Shown: piece after piece, positions 42,085 through 52,299 of the stretch
Numbering within the stretch: the stretch's first letter is position 1
How the letters are laid out: each line of letters opens with the position of its first letter
Assembly (NCBI RefSeq): GCF_029633865.1
Contig: NC_079216.1
Location: forward strand, 65,596,313 to 65,660,312
Direction of reading: 5' to 3'
Origin: Lampris incognitus
Lineage: Eukaryota > Chordata > Actinopteri > Lampriformes > Lampridae
DNA: 64,000 nt
Position numbers and translations under genes: made by a program
The notes under the pieces: model-generated
Databases searched by the model: none
What the model was told of the DNA's origin: nothing
The model's input: only the letters and a program-made list of their open reading frames with translations

Positions 42085-42480
42085 CCAAATCCATCCATCC
42101 ATCCATCCATCCATCCATCCATCCATCCATCCATCCATTATCCAAACCGCTTATCCCAATCGGGGTCGTGGCGGGGGACGCTGGAGGCTGTCCCAGCAGG
42201 CGGGGAGCAGCAGCAGGCGGGGAGACACCCTGGACAGGGGAGACACCCTGGACAGGGGAGACACCCTGGACAGGGGAGACACCCTGGACAGGGGAGACAC
42301 CCTGGACAGGGGAGACACCCTGGACAGGCCGCCAGGCCGTCACAGGCCGCCACACATCCACACCTGGGGACAATGTCGTACGGCCGACTCACCTGACCTG
42401 CAATGTCTGCATGCCAACCCCACACACAGGGCGACCCGGGACGACCCCCAAGGTCGGACAGCCGTCTTGCTGTGAGGCGA
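42085..42480 (-). mobile_element. SINE family B, minus strand, with internal minisatellite
   Basis: (CCAT)n tail, then CCAAACCGCTTATCCC, the 18-bp array and a body ending GTCTTGCTGTGAGGCGACCA. B-box part is deleted. Confidence 0.8.
42220..42330. repeat. 18-bp minisatellite inside a SINE, about 6 copies
   Basis: Unit GGGGAGACACCCTGGACA, nearly identical copies. The single-copy form of this sequence is in the same place in other family B SINEs (e.g. 33955-33975). Confidence 0.95.
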
Positions 42481-42633
42481 CCACACCAACCACCACGAAG
42501 GTTAAGACTGAAATGGGCTGGTGGACGGGGAAGAGAGCGGCTTTTTGTAGGTCTTACCACTTCAGCCATCTTCACTGTAGTAGCTGATACTCCTCCAGAA
42601 TGATCTGCTGAGAAATGCTCGAGGCTGACAGCT

Positions 42634-42672
42634 GCATCATCATCATCCTCATCATCATCATCATCATCATCG
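42634..42672. repeat. (CAT)n microsatellite
   Basis: About 13 CAT triplets with one CCT interruption. Confidence 0.95.
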
Positions 42673-42792
42673 GCGGTCACTCGAAGCGAGTATGACTGTC
42701 CTCTCCGTTGGGTTGTCTACTTGTGGGTCTTCAAATAGCTTCAGAGGCCGATCCGCGATCCACATACGTTGGTGCGGTGTGGACCGGGGAAA

Positions 42793-42877
42793 GTGGTGGT
42801 GGTTGGTGGTGGTGGTGGTGGTGGTTGGTGGTGGTTGGTGGTTGGTGGTGGTGGTGGTTGGTTGGTGGTGGTGGTGC
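42793..42877. repeat. GGT/TTGGTGG-rich minisatellite
   Basis: G/T-only strand with GGTGGT and GGTTGGTGG units, about 85 bp. Potential G-quadruplex sequence (many GG pairs). Confidence 0.9.
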
Positions 42878-43454
42878 TGAACATCCTCCCTGCAGGGATT
42901 TCCTCCAGCAGCGCCCATCCGGCGCACCGTGTTCCCAGTTGCTCGATGTGATGTGGACCTTCTTCAGACTGGTCCTGATGTCGTCCTCGACGCTCGCTGA
43001 CCTTCCCTCAGCTGGGAGCCCAGGATCTGTTTGGGGAGACGTGTTGGACGTGTGGGTGACATGGCCTGTCCATCGGTGTTGATGCTGCGTTGTTGTGGCG
43101 GTGGTGATAACAGTCGTGTTGGCGTCTTCCACCACGCTGGTGTTGGTGCGTCTGTCCTTCCAGCTGATCCTCCCCAGCAGGGGGCGCAACGGGGGGGGGC
43201 TGAGGGGGCAATGCACACAGGCGGCGCCGCATCAGCGGGGGGGCCAGAAGTACAGTGTCCAGTAAACCATGTCTGGTTCGAGGCCTATGTGTTTATTTCT
43301 AAATATTATTACTTGGAGGAGAATGGTGGATTAACATATACATAGTTACATGTTATATTTTCTACTTATCATATTTATGTTTTTGCCGTACGGTCTTTTG
43401 GCGCCTCCACTGATGCAGCACCTATGTGCATTTCACCCTCTGCACCCCCCCCCC

Positions 43455-43865
43455 TCGTTGTGCCCCAGACAGCATCCGGATGTGGGCCACATCAGGTGTC
43501 GCTGGTGGTCTTCTTCTGGTCCTGACAGACCAGATGTGAGCCTGAAGTGGCCCACATGTTATAACAGCATATTTGGCCCAAATATACCAAATCACATGTG
43601 GGCCTTTTGTGGCAAAGCCGCGGTGCTCTGGGCAACATGTGGTCTGGATGTGACCCTGCAGCGCCCCGTGTGGTAAATGCTGAATGTGGCCCAAATATCA
43701 CAAAACAAATATGGCCACCTTCAGCAAATATGTGGGACATGCAGCATTGCTATGGCTTGGTTCTGACCCAGATCTGGCCGCCCGAGTCATTCCTCGCGGT
43801 ATGTGGGCCGGGTGAGGTGTCGGGTGTGGGCCGGGTCCGGGCCACAGCAGTTTTGCCATCTGGGG
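43455..43865 (+). mobile_element. TGGCCCA-rich dispersed repeat, copy 2
   Basis: Same order of motifs as 14782-15180, including GTGAGCCTGAAGTGGCCCAC and GGGCCACAGCAGTTTTGC. Confidence 0.75.
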
Positions 43866-44411
43866 TCTGTCCTTCCAGCTGATCCTCGGGACCGCTGGTA
43901 CGGATCTCTGGTGGTATTGCTCCAGGGCTCGGTCCAGTGTAAGTACAGAACACGGCCACCCGCTGGTGCACACATCTGGAAACACTCGCCGAAGTGACCG
44001 CTCCGTAAAGGCGACTTGCATCGGTCTTTCAAAAGTGAGCTATTCCACCTTATCGGGGTCGTGTAAAAAACAAGTTGGTTAACTTTCAAGAGTGGCTCAT
44101 TCTCTTGGTAAAAGTAAACCTTAAGCTTCATTTAGTCGGCAATTAGTAGTGGACGCGGGCGCTGCCAACTCCGATGGGTTGGCAGGGAAAAAAGGCACTC
44201 AACTCAAGCTTGGAAATGTTCAGTTTTCCACAAAAGGTTTGTTTCCCCCACTGATTCCCTGTAATGAATGTGTGTGGCACTTCCCAGTAATCCTCCGTGT
44301 GAAGCTCCGTCTAATTGGCCATTGAAATTCAAAACAGTCTAAAGTAGTGAAGCGGCACTCTGGAGTCCTCCAACATGCTGCCACAGCTGGCTGATGATCA
44401 CATGCAAAGAT

Positions 44412-44491
<80 letters not shown>
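44412..44491. repeat. (GT)n microsatellite, 80 bp
   Basis: Pure GT tract of about 40 units. Confidence 0.97.
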
Positions 44492-44495
<4 letters not shown>

Positions 44496-44735
44496 ACAGA
44501 ACGAGATAAAGTGTGAGAGAGACAAAGAAGGAGTGCGACTGAGCGAGTTCAGGGGAAAGCTCTTATAAGCCACTGGACTCCAATTACGTACCAGTGAATT
44601 TCAAACCTCGTTAGGAATATCTCATAATCTAATGGGCCTGTCTTTGCGATGGCGCTCAACCTTTCTTTTTGGGCGCTCTCCAGGCACCCTCCTCTACCGG
44701 CGCTTCACTGGCCACTTTCTTGCCCTTGTGTGGGA

Positions 44736-44739
<4 letters not shown>

Positions 44740-44789
<50 letters not shown>
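44740..44789. repeat. (GT)n microsatellite
   Basis: About 25 units. Confidence 0.97.
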
Positions 44790-44791
<2 letters not shown>

Positions 44792-44907
44792 TTTGAGTCT
44801 CGTAGATTCTTGAAAGGGAGCTTGAGGAAGGTGAGATAAATAATGTGCGGAGGGATCGAAGTAAACCTTTTAAACTCGCCCCTCCACCGGCAGTATTTCA
44901 CCTTTAG

Positions 44908-45240
44908 GGGCGGCCCACTGGCCCAGTGGTCAGCGCTGTCGCCTCACAGCAAGAAGGTCGTGGGTTCGAACCCCAGGCCGTCCCAGGTCCTCTCTGTGTG
45001 GAGTTTGCTTGTTCTCCCCCGTGTCTGTGTGGGTTTCCCCCGGGTGCTCCGGTTTCCTCCCACCATCTAAAAGACATGCATGTTGGGGTTGATACTCCTG
45101 CCTGTGCCCCTGAGCAAGGCAATGGGAGGAAGACCTGGAGTTGGCCCTGGGCGCTGCAGCTGCCCACTGCTCCCAGCATAGGGTGGGTTAAATACGGAGA
45201 ACACTTTCATTGTAACCTGTATAATGACAAAACAAAGTGG
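44908..45240 (+). mobile_element. SINE with family B head but a different 3' end
   Basis: Head GGCCCACTGGCCCAGTGGTC and B box GGGTTCGAACCCC match family B through TTTCCTCCCACC, but the tail switches to GAGCAAGGCAATGGGAGGA, CTGCCCACTGCTCCCAGCAT and GGGTTAAATACGGAGAACAC then TAATGACAAAACAAAGTGG. The tail resembles a LINE 3' end and shows a separate subfamily. Confidence 0.75.
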
Positions 45241-45292
45241 CTTTATTTCTTTTCTAAACTGACACACCCGTCAATCCTCCTAAGGCCAAATT

Positions 45293-45920
45293 TAGATAGA
45301 TATACGTATGTATAGATAGATATACATATATATATAGATAGATATACATATAGGTAGATATACATATATGTAGATATGTATGTATGTATATATATATACA
45401 TACATACACACACATATATACATATATATACGTATGTATAGATAGATATACATGTATATAGATAGCTATATGTATGTATAGATAGATATACATATGTATA
45501 GATAGATATACATATATAGATAGATATACGTATGTATAGATAGATATACATACGTATAGATAGCTATACATATATAGATAGATAGATATACGTATGTATA
45601 GATAGATATACATACGTATAGATAGCTATACATATATAGATAGATATATATACGTATGTATAGATAGATATACATATGTGTAGATAGATATACGTATGTA
45701 TAGATACATATACGTATATACACATAGATATATGTATAGATAGATAGACACATATATAGATAGATATACGTATGTATAGATAGATATACACATATAGATA
45801 TACATATGTATATAGATATACATATGTATATATAGATATACATATGTATAGATAGATATACATATATGTAGATAGATATACGTATGTATAGATAGCTATA
45901 CATATGTATACATATGTCTA
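45293..45920. repeat. AT-rich tetranucleotide-based minisatellite
   Basis: About 630 bp of TATAGATAGATATACATATG and TACGTATG units in variable order. Open frames rich in Tyr/Ile on the minus strand are artefacts. Confidence 0.95.
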
Positions 45921-46018
45921 GATTACCTGAGTGACAGTAGCTGTCAGCTTCTACAGCCCACTTCAATATGGTAGTGTTCAGTACGAGATGTTGCAACATC
46001 CGGCGGTATGTTGAACGC

Positions 46019-46100
46019 CATTCATTGTGTTGAACTTCATTCATTGTGTTGAACTTCATTCATTGTGTTGAACTTCATTCATTGTGTTGAACTTCATTCA
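46019..46100. repeat. 19-bp tandem repeat, four copies
   Basis: Unit CATTCATTGTGTTGAACTT. Confidence 0.95.
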
Positions 46101-47140
46101 TAAAACAAAAAAAAAGCCACGCACAAGAGTCAGCATGCAGCCTTCAAGCTCCAACGTTTACTGGCGACTCAACGTCCGGAAAGCCGTGAAAATGGAGTGA
46201 AAGTCTGAAGAAAGTCAAAATTCAGCCCAACTGGAGAAGTGCCCTCAGTAGGGCACAGAGCTCCATATGGGCCCTGCTCTGTACACCACACACGGGCAGG
46301 AAAAACGGTGTTTTCCCATCGGGAGACTTCCGTGCAGCGCCCAGGTCGCCTGAATTGGGAAATGTGGGAAATGAATGTCAATACGCGGCACTGAAACTAA
46401 AAACATAAACCCCCGCACAACGTTTTGCCTGTCCGTCTGTGGGTGTGCAGCCTCCTGGGTGGGCCCTCCCACGAAAGCCACCAAGGCTGACATGAAATGA
46501 CCACTCAGGCTATCATCGTTGCAAAGCCCTTATTAATTAAATCGTTACTGCTTTTCCTGATGTAAAGCGAGTGAAGGTGAACGGCTGCTCTGCTGAATGA
46601 CTTTCATTTGTAAAACAACGGGAGGAAAACATAGCTCAGCCATGGCGACCGTGCTAATGTAGCTGCTGAGGTGATTTCCAGCTGGGACTAATTAATCCTG
46701 CTCCTCTACTTGTATCTTCATAGCAGAGTTTGAACACTGGAGACCGTGGCACCGCCATGCGGCGGTGAGGTAAGGCAAACTACTTCCGGTTCATCCGGTC
46801 TTCCTCCACTTCTCCCGTGCTGAGCTCAGCAGTGAAGGATTTGCTGCACTGCAAAATAAGATCCACTTCCTGTTTACTTTCAAAACTCATACCCGAATAT
46901 TCCGGGCTCTGGCTTCCGGACGGCGCGAGGCCGGCGGTAGCGCTAACACACAGGCAGTGACGGTTTCACTGGGTTCGAGGGGGCTTTTCTCTGCCTGGGT
47001 GCCTTTGCTCGTTTCCGGGCTCGACGTGACATTGCTTCCGCTGACGTGGGCATGGAGGCGCAGTAGAGTCAGATTCAGATTCAGGCTGTCATGCTATTCA
47101 GACAACAACAAAAAAACCGTGTCCTTACTTAGAAGACGAG
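46100..47140. other. Intergenic, nothing firmly recognised
   Basis: May include the 5' LTR and leader of the following gypsy relic. I could not match it to the sequence after 48947. Confidence 0.4.
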
Positions 47141-47143
47141 GAA

Positions 47144-48670
47144 ATGGCAGACGAAGCCAAACAAGCAAGGAAAATATGCTGTGGCACTGGAGACGAAGGG
47201 CTAACACGACTGGATGCTAGCGGCCTCGGTGAGGCCGGCAAGAAAAAGCCTGAGAGCCTATGGAACTTTTTCGAAGGTCAGCTAAACCTGAATGTGAACT
47301 TCAGGATCCACAGCCTCCACCTAATGCAATATAGACAAAAAAACCAGACGAGCGCATACTGATGCAGAGATTGAGGATCCGTACAGAAACTGCTGAAGAT
47401 CCTAAACTGAGTGCGCCGAAAGAGCTGATTCGCCAAGGAGGGCCAGAAAAGATACAAGACCTGCCGAAAGACCTGCGGGCTTATTGGTCCTTTAGGGATG
47501 AACTCGCAGTGGAATCAGGCGTCATATTCAAGGGCAGGCGGGTTCTCCTTCCAGACTCCATGACTGAGGCTATCCTAAAACAGTTACCTGTAGGCCGTCA
47601 AGGCGTGGAGAAAGCAACGCCGGCTTGCGCGAGGAAGTGTCTGTTGGACAAAGATGAATGACGACATTGAAAGTTTGCAGATCTTGCAGTGTATGTGTGG
47701 AACATCAAGATGCAAATCCAAAAGAGCCTCTCAAACCACATGACATTCCCGCCAAGCCATGGCAATCTTTAGCCTCTGATCTATTCGAAATAGATATTCG
47801 CCAATATTTGCTGACTGTAGACATATTCAAAATATCCACTGGTGGATGAAATGAAAATCCCGGTATCTAGCCAAGCAGTCGCACAGAAAATGCAAATGTG
47901 CATGTCCTTATTTGGACGCCCCGATGAAATACTGACTGACAATGGACCACAGCACACAGGGCAGGCTTTTAAAGAGTTTGTAACCGACTGGGGAGTAAGA
48001 CACGTAACAAGCTCACCCCACTACCCAGAAAGCAACGGCTTCATCGAAAGGCATGCGCGACGTATCAAATCAATTGTGACGAAAACTCAGAAATATGGGG
48101 GTGATCTACACACAGCATTACTACAAGTCACAGCGACCCCTACTGATAGTAAGCAACCCTCACCTGCAGAACTGATCTTTGGTAGGCCTGTTACCACCCT
48201 GCTGCCAAGTCGGGCAGAACCGGGCAAAGAGGGGCACCGAATGCATCTGGCTCACAGAGCAGCTGTAATGAAGGAACATCATGGCTGCAGCTGCTGCAGA
48301 GAACTGCCTCCACTCCACCCTGGCCAGCATGTCACTGGGTTAAATAAGGAGAGAGGAACATGGCACCCGGCAAGTGTCCTGTAAAAGTGCACGGAGCCAA
48401 GGAGCTACATGGTCCAAACACCGTATGGAAACAAGGTCAGACGTTGCAGGAGCTATACGATCCACAACTGCAGCAGGATATAAAAAGGAGCCGCTTCGCT
48501 GAGCCACAATCTCAAGATGAAGCTCGAAAGAATCACAGGGGCCCAGATGAAACACCTACCACACCACCCGGTGAAACCAACACAACTGTGGAGGAGCTCA
48601 AAAGCCCAAAGCCAACACGCAACAAGCTGTGGGAGGGCTGTAATCAAACCAGCCCACCGCAAGGACTATG
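47144..48670 (+). pseudogene. Ty3/gypsy LTR retrotransposon relic (gag start fused to late pol)
   Basis: A gag-like N-terminus (ESLWNFFEGQLNLNVNFRIH at about 47250-47315) runs into a pol segment at about 47362 (IRQGGPEKIQDLPKDLRAYW), skipping protease, RT and RNase H. The integrase region follows: a degraded zinc-binding part, CRSCSVCVEHQ, and a core with SLFGRPDEILTDNGPQHTGQ and SSPHYPESNGFIERHARRIK. Frameshifts at about 47655 and 47840 and a stop at 48382 break it. A C-terminal tail continues to about 48670. This is an old endogenous transposon, not an active element. Confidence 0.85.
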
Positions 48671-48929
48671 ACTAACTATGGAACGTGGGATTATGAGATC
48701 ACGTCTTGTGACTAGAACCCTTATAGCCTCCTTATCTTTCATGTGCACTTTCTTAACTATGTTGGCTTAAAAAAAACCCGTATACTGCTGCAAGTGAGAG
48801 GTACATGCATCAGTTGAATCAGTCCAACGATATGTGGACAAATGGTGTCTAATGCGTTTGATAAACACTGCGTTGGAGTTCTTGTTTATTACACAGGACT
48901 GTTGAAATACATACCTGTCGGGGACTCCA

Positions 48930-49310
48930 CCTAAGTAGGGGGGGGCGTTGTGATATGTTAATTAGGACAGGGTGCTGGGTGGAGTCATACTGGAAGTGAT
49001 GTATGGTAGCGAATTCGGGGGGGGGGGGCAGCCCGGGAACCGCCACAGCCGGGACGCGAACCCGTGTCTCCCGCTCCGTCGACTAAAGGGTCCGACCCGT
49101 TAGCCAAGGACCGACGTGCCTACTTGTCCATGCACGGTACAGTATGACGTAGTGACGCCTGGGCATAGTAACGTTCTGTCGAACCCTGGCCTGGCTGTCC
49201 GCCTTGTCGTCCGCCAACACTGCAACCCCAACCAACTCTCTCGGCGCGGACACGGACAGAGGAGACGCGGTCTGTTCGCCCCGGAAACGGTAAGATGACA
49301 CAGCTAGTTA
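48930..49310 (+). mobile_element. Candidate polypurine tract and 3' LTR of the gypsy relic
   Basis: AAGTAGGGGGGGGCG (48932-48946) resembles a polypurine tract and is followed by TGTGATATGTTAATTAGGAC, a plausible LTR start. A SINE-like head lies inside it at 49027-49112. The LTR end is not defined. Confidence 0.45.
49027..49112 (-). mobile_element. tRNA-like SINE head, family D, minus strand
   Basis: Read on the minus strand: GGCTAACGGGTCGGACCCTT, GTCGACGGAGCGGGAG, GGGTTCGCGTCCCGGC. Same head as 33238. Confidence 0.55.
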
Positions 49311-49399
49311 CGGAGATGTCGACATTGTGCGGTAATACCCGACGTTAATATAGCCACAATTATGTTTCACCGGTAACTTGAACTGAATTATTTACTCTA

Positions 49400-49845
49400 G
49401 ACAACAAGCTAGCTCACGGTAGCTAGCTATTAGCGTCAGCTAGCTATTTTACGCAATAGCTCGCGCTAGCTTGCTGCTAGTTAGCTAACGTAGAGTTGAC
49501 GCTAGCTCACGGTAGCTAGCTATTAGCGTCAGCTAGCTATTTTACGCAATAGCTCGCGCTAGCTTGCTGCTAGTTAGCCAACGTTGCGTTAACGCTAGCT
49601 GGCGCTGACGCTAATAGCTAGCTCACGGTAGCTAGCTATTAGCGTCAGCTAGCTATTTCACGCAAAAGCTCGCGCTAGCTTGCTGCTAGTTAGCTAACGT
49701 TGCGTTGACGCTAGCTGGCGCTGACGCTAATAGCTAGCTCACGGTAGCTAGCTATTAGCGTCAGCTAGCTATTTTACGCAATAGCTCGCGCTGGCTTGCT
49801 GCTAGTTAGCTAACGCTGCGTTAGCTAGCTGGCGCTGACCCGCTG
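49400..49845. repeat. Palindromic ~115-bp tandem repeat rich in GCTAGC
   Basis: About four copies of a unit containing AGCTAGCTATTAGCGTCAGC, TTTTACGCAATAGCTCGCGC and TTGCTGCTAGTTAGC. Two exact 44-bp hairpins (49605-49648 and 49721-49764) have 19-bp perfect arms and a CACGGT loop. Confidence 0.93.
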
Positions 49846-49959
49846 GGGGTGTAGCATGATCAAGGTACAATTGAGCTCCATTGAAGTTTACTTGATACAT
49901 CTTTTCTTTTCTCTTGCGAGATAAATCATCAAAACTTCCAAACAAGCCATCAAGGTTCA

Positions 49960-50600
49960 TTAGCTTACAGCCTAATGCAGTGTCATTGTGATTATGCTAG
50001 TGTGGCCTGGTTTGGAGGGCTGTCGGTTCCATTAAAGAAGAAACTACAGGGGTCATATAATAAGCTGATCGGGGTTGTGATGGGACCAGGCCCTCGTGAT
50101 CATGTTGGGAGGAGTCATTTTCAGGAGGCCAGAGTTGCCCAACTCAGGCTTAACAAGGTGCACAAAATAATCCATCACAGGGCCTCCAAATATCTTAGCA
50201 ACTACTTTCCTAGTGTTAGGGAACCATACAGCCACAGAACCAGATCTAGGATAGCAAACCTGCATCCTTTAAGGTGTAGGTTTGAATCTGCATAGTTTCA
50301 AGGTGAACGTTAAGAAATGGCTCCTAGAAAAAGCCCAACAGTAAACTCGAGAGACTGACAGTGGAGGGAGGGTTCTTGCTGACCTGTAAATTTTGTAAGA
50401 TACTTTATTAACAATGTTGTATTTGTTTATTTTTACTTTTAGAGATGTAGGCTGTTGATAATAATGTTTACGTATACTATGTGCTGAGACCAAGGACCAC
50501 AATGGAAATAAGTCTGACTTTTTGTGCTATTCTTGATAATTTTAGGATGCATGTATGCTGTAACATGTATTTTAATAATTGTCAAATAAACTAAACTAAG
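49960..50600 (+). pseudogene. LINE reverse-transcriptase C-terminus and 3' UTR
   Basis: Frame MQCHCDYASVAWFGGLSVPL, GVVMGPGPRDHVG, RVAQLRLNKVHKIIHHRASK and YSHRTRSRIANLHP matches the conserved C-terminal part of Jockey/L1/Rex-type ORF2 proteins. It breaks after about 50295. The 3' UTR ends near ATTGTCAAATAAACTAAACT. Confidence 0.75.
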
Positions 50601-51330
50601 CTGTCTGGGGTAGACGACTACTCAGATCTGTAGCTTTAAAGAGATATTCCTCACAGAGTACATTAGCCACAAATTAGCAGGCTCCGTTCACTTTACATGA
50701 AACGGTTGGCTTTGGATTGAATATTTATCGTGTAAGACAATAGGGGGCCTACCATAAGCTAACTGGATAATGTAACGTGAATGGAGCCGGCTAACATGGC
50801 TGACAAACTGCGACGAATAGGTCAGTAAAAACACGGATTTGAGAGGTGAGGTCTAGCCCAGTCTTTCTGGTTAGCTTATTAGTAGAGCTATGAAGCCATG
50901 TAGGGCTTGTTTGATGGTTTGGGGGATTTATTTCACAGCCAGAATAAGTTTGAAGGTAAAATTTAATAGAAAATAATGGTGGGAAAAACACTTTTCCCCT
51001 TTGGTGTGGGCAAGGCCTCTGTCTCTATAGTGGGTTCCCTAAACAGTCTTGGATTTGGCTATTGCTGCTAAGTTGGCAAGCTAGCGGTAGTGTGCCAACA
51101 TTATTCTATTCTTTGTGGAAATTTTATTGGCTAGCTAGCTCGCTGGCCAATTTTCCCAGGCGTTGCAAGCTAGCTAGCTAGCTAGTTGTTTCACAAGCAA
51201 TACGGTGTAACGTTGCACCTGGTGCGAGTAGGTTTCAATATGCTGTCAAAATGGCTAGTGAGATATAGGCCAATTGAACAGGCCATATGTGCACAATCAT
51301 ATGTGACCCTAAAATGTTTCTGTTTGTTTC
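50600..51330. other. Intergenic or intronic sequence
   Basis: Includes a GCTAGCTAGCTAGCTAG tract at about 51168-51186. Possibly the first intron of the SAM-like fragment. No other signal. Confidence 0.4.
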
Positions 51331-51336
51331 TGAAAG

Positions 51337-51403
51337 ATGGACGAGTTTGTGAAGGAAAAACGTCTTGAGTGGAACCTAGCTGAGTTGCTCCCTACTTTTG
51401 AAG
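51337..51403 (+). CDS. SAM-domain gene fragment, first coding exon
   Basis: Acceptor-like TTTCTGAAAG precedes ATG. Encodes MDEFVKEKRLEWNLAELLPT then FE, and ends at a GTATTT donor in phase 1. This is the typical first half of a SAM-like domain in fish SAM-containing proteins. Confidence 0.55.
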
Positions 51404-51584
51404 GTATTTAAGCTAACATTAGATTGGTTTAAAACAAATAAATGTATGAAATATTAATGAGTAAATAAATTAATGTCTAAAACAAATACTGTGTAGCTAG
51501 CTTTATACAGACTTGTTTGATTTCAATGTAGAAAAAACTACTGTCAGTATGGGTAACTAATAAAGGTCATGTTATATTTTGCAG

Positions 51585-51694
51585 CTGAGAAGATTGACGA
51601 AGCCTTCTTCTTTCTCCTGGATGGAGACAGCTTGACCACCCTGATACCTCTGCTTGGACCACGGTTGAAATTTCAACGTCACTGTAGAGTAGGT
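51585..51694 (+). CDS. SAM-domain gene fragment, second exon
   Basis: Acceptor ATTTTGCAG. Joined in phase it reads AEKIDEAFFFLLDGDSLTTL then IPLLGPRLKFQRH, the helix pattern of a SAM domain (I-D...L-L...D-L..LIP.IGPR.KF). The exon end is unclear and the frame soon changes, so it may be decayed. Confidence 0.55.
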
Positions 51695-51699
51695 CTACA

Positions 51700-51905
51700 C
51701 AAAATGGGTTATGTGTGCTTCAAATGTAGAAGATCTTTAGGCCATGACATAAGACAATCTTTTTCCCATCTGAGAGTGACACATAATGTACATCAACTTA
51801 TTTCCAGTGTGCACAAGTTGGGTGCCATTGTTCATGTAATCACATGAGATCCTTTAGGAGTCACCTGCTGGGGCCTGCTATTGAGTTTGACACTGGAACA
51901 GAGGA
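51700..51905 (+). pseudogene. C2H2 zinc-finger remnant after the SAM fragment
   Basis: MGYVCFKCRRSLGHDIRQSF then SHLRVTHNVH shows C-x2-C...H-x4-H. After a frame change, CHCSCNHMRSFRSHLLGP shows a second half-finger. Such finger pairs occur with SAM-type domains in transposon-derived fish proteins. Broken by frameshift. Confidence 0.4.
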
Positions 51906-51949
51906 AGAAAGTTGCTCACTTCAACTATTTTTTGTGGACATTATCCAAG

Positions 51950-52003
51950 CCACTTATCCAGTTGGGATAAGTGGCTTGGCTAATGGATGGATGGATGGAT
52001 GGA
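51950..52003. mobile_element. SINE family B tail fragment
   Basis: CCACTTATCCAGTTGGGATAAGTGG forms a hairpin and is followed by (ATGG)n as at the 3' end of family B SINEs. Confidence 0.45.
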
Positions 52004-52180
52004 TGGTACGATATTTTATCATTTCCCATCTGGCAACTCTGATTGTAGATGTGAAGTTAGCTAGCTTGTTGCATGCACACAGTTGAGTGAGAGTGAACAG
52101 CATATGTCTTTCAATAACTGCACAAAACATTTTAGGCTGATAGGTCCAGTAGTTCGCGAGATTAGCCGCGGACAGACACA

Positions 52181-52181
<1 letters not shown>

Positions 52182-52237
<56 letters not shown>
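52182..52237. repeat. (CA)n microsatellite
   Basis: About 28 units. Confidence 0.97.
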
Positions 52238-52240
<3 letters not shown>

Positions 52241-52299
52241 TAATCATCTCCAAGCTACCACCAGGCGGAGATAATCTTTGCAGTGTCCTCCATTCATGG

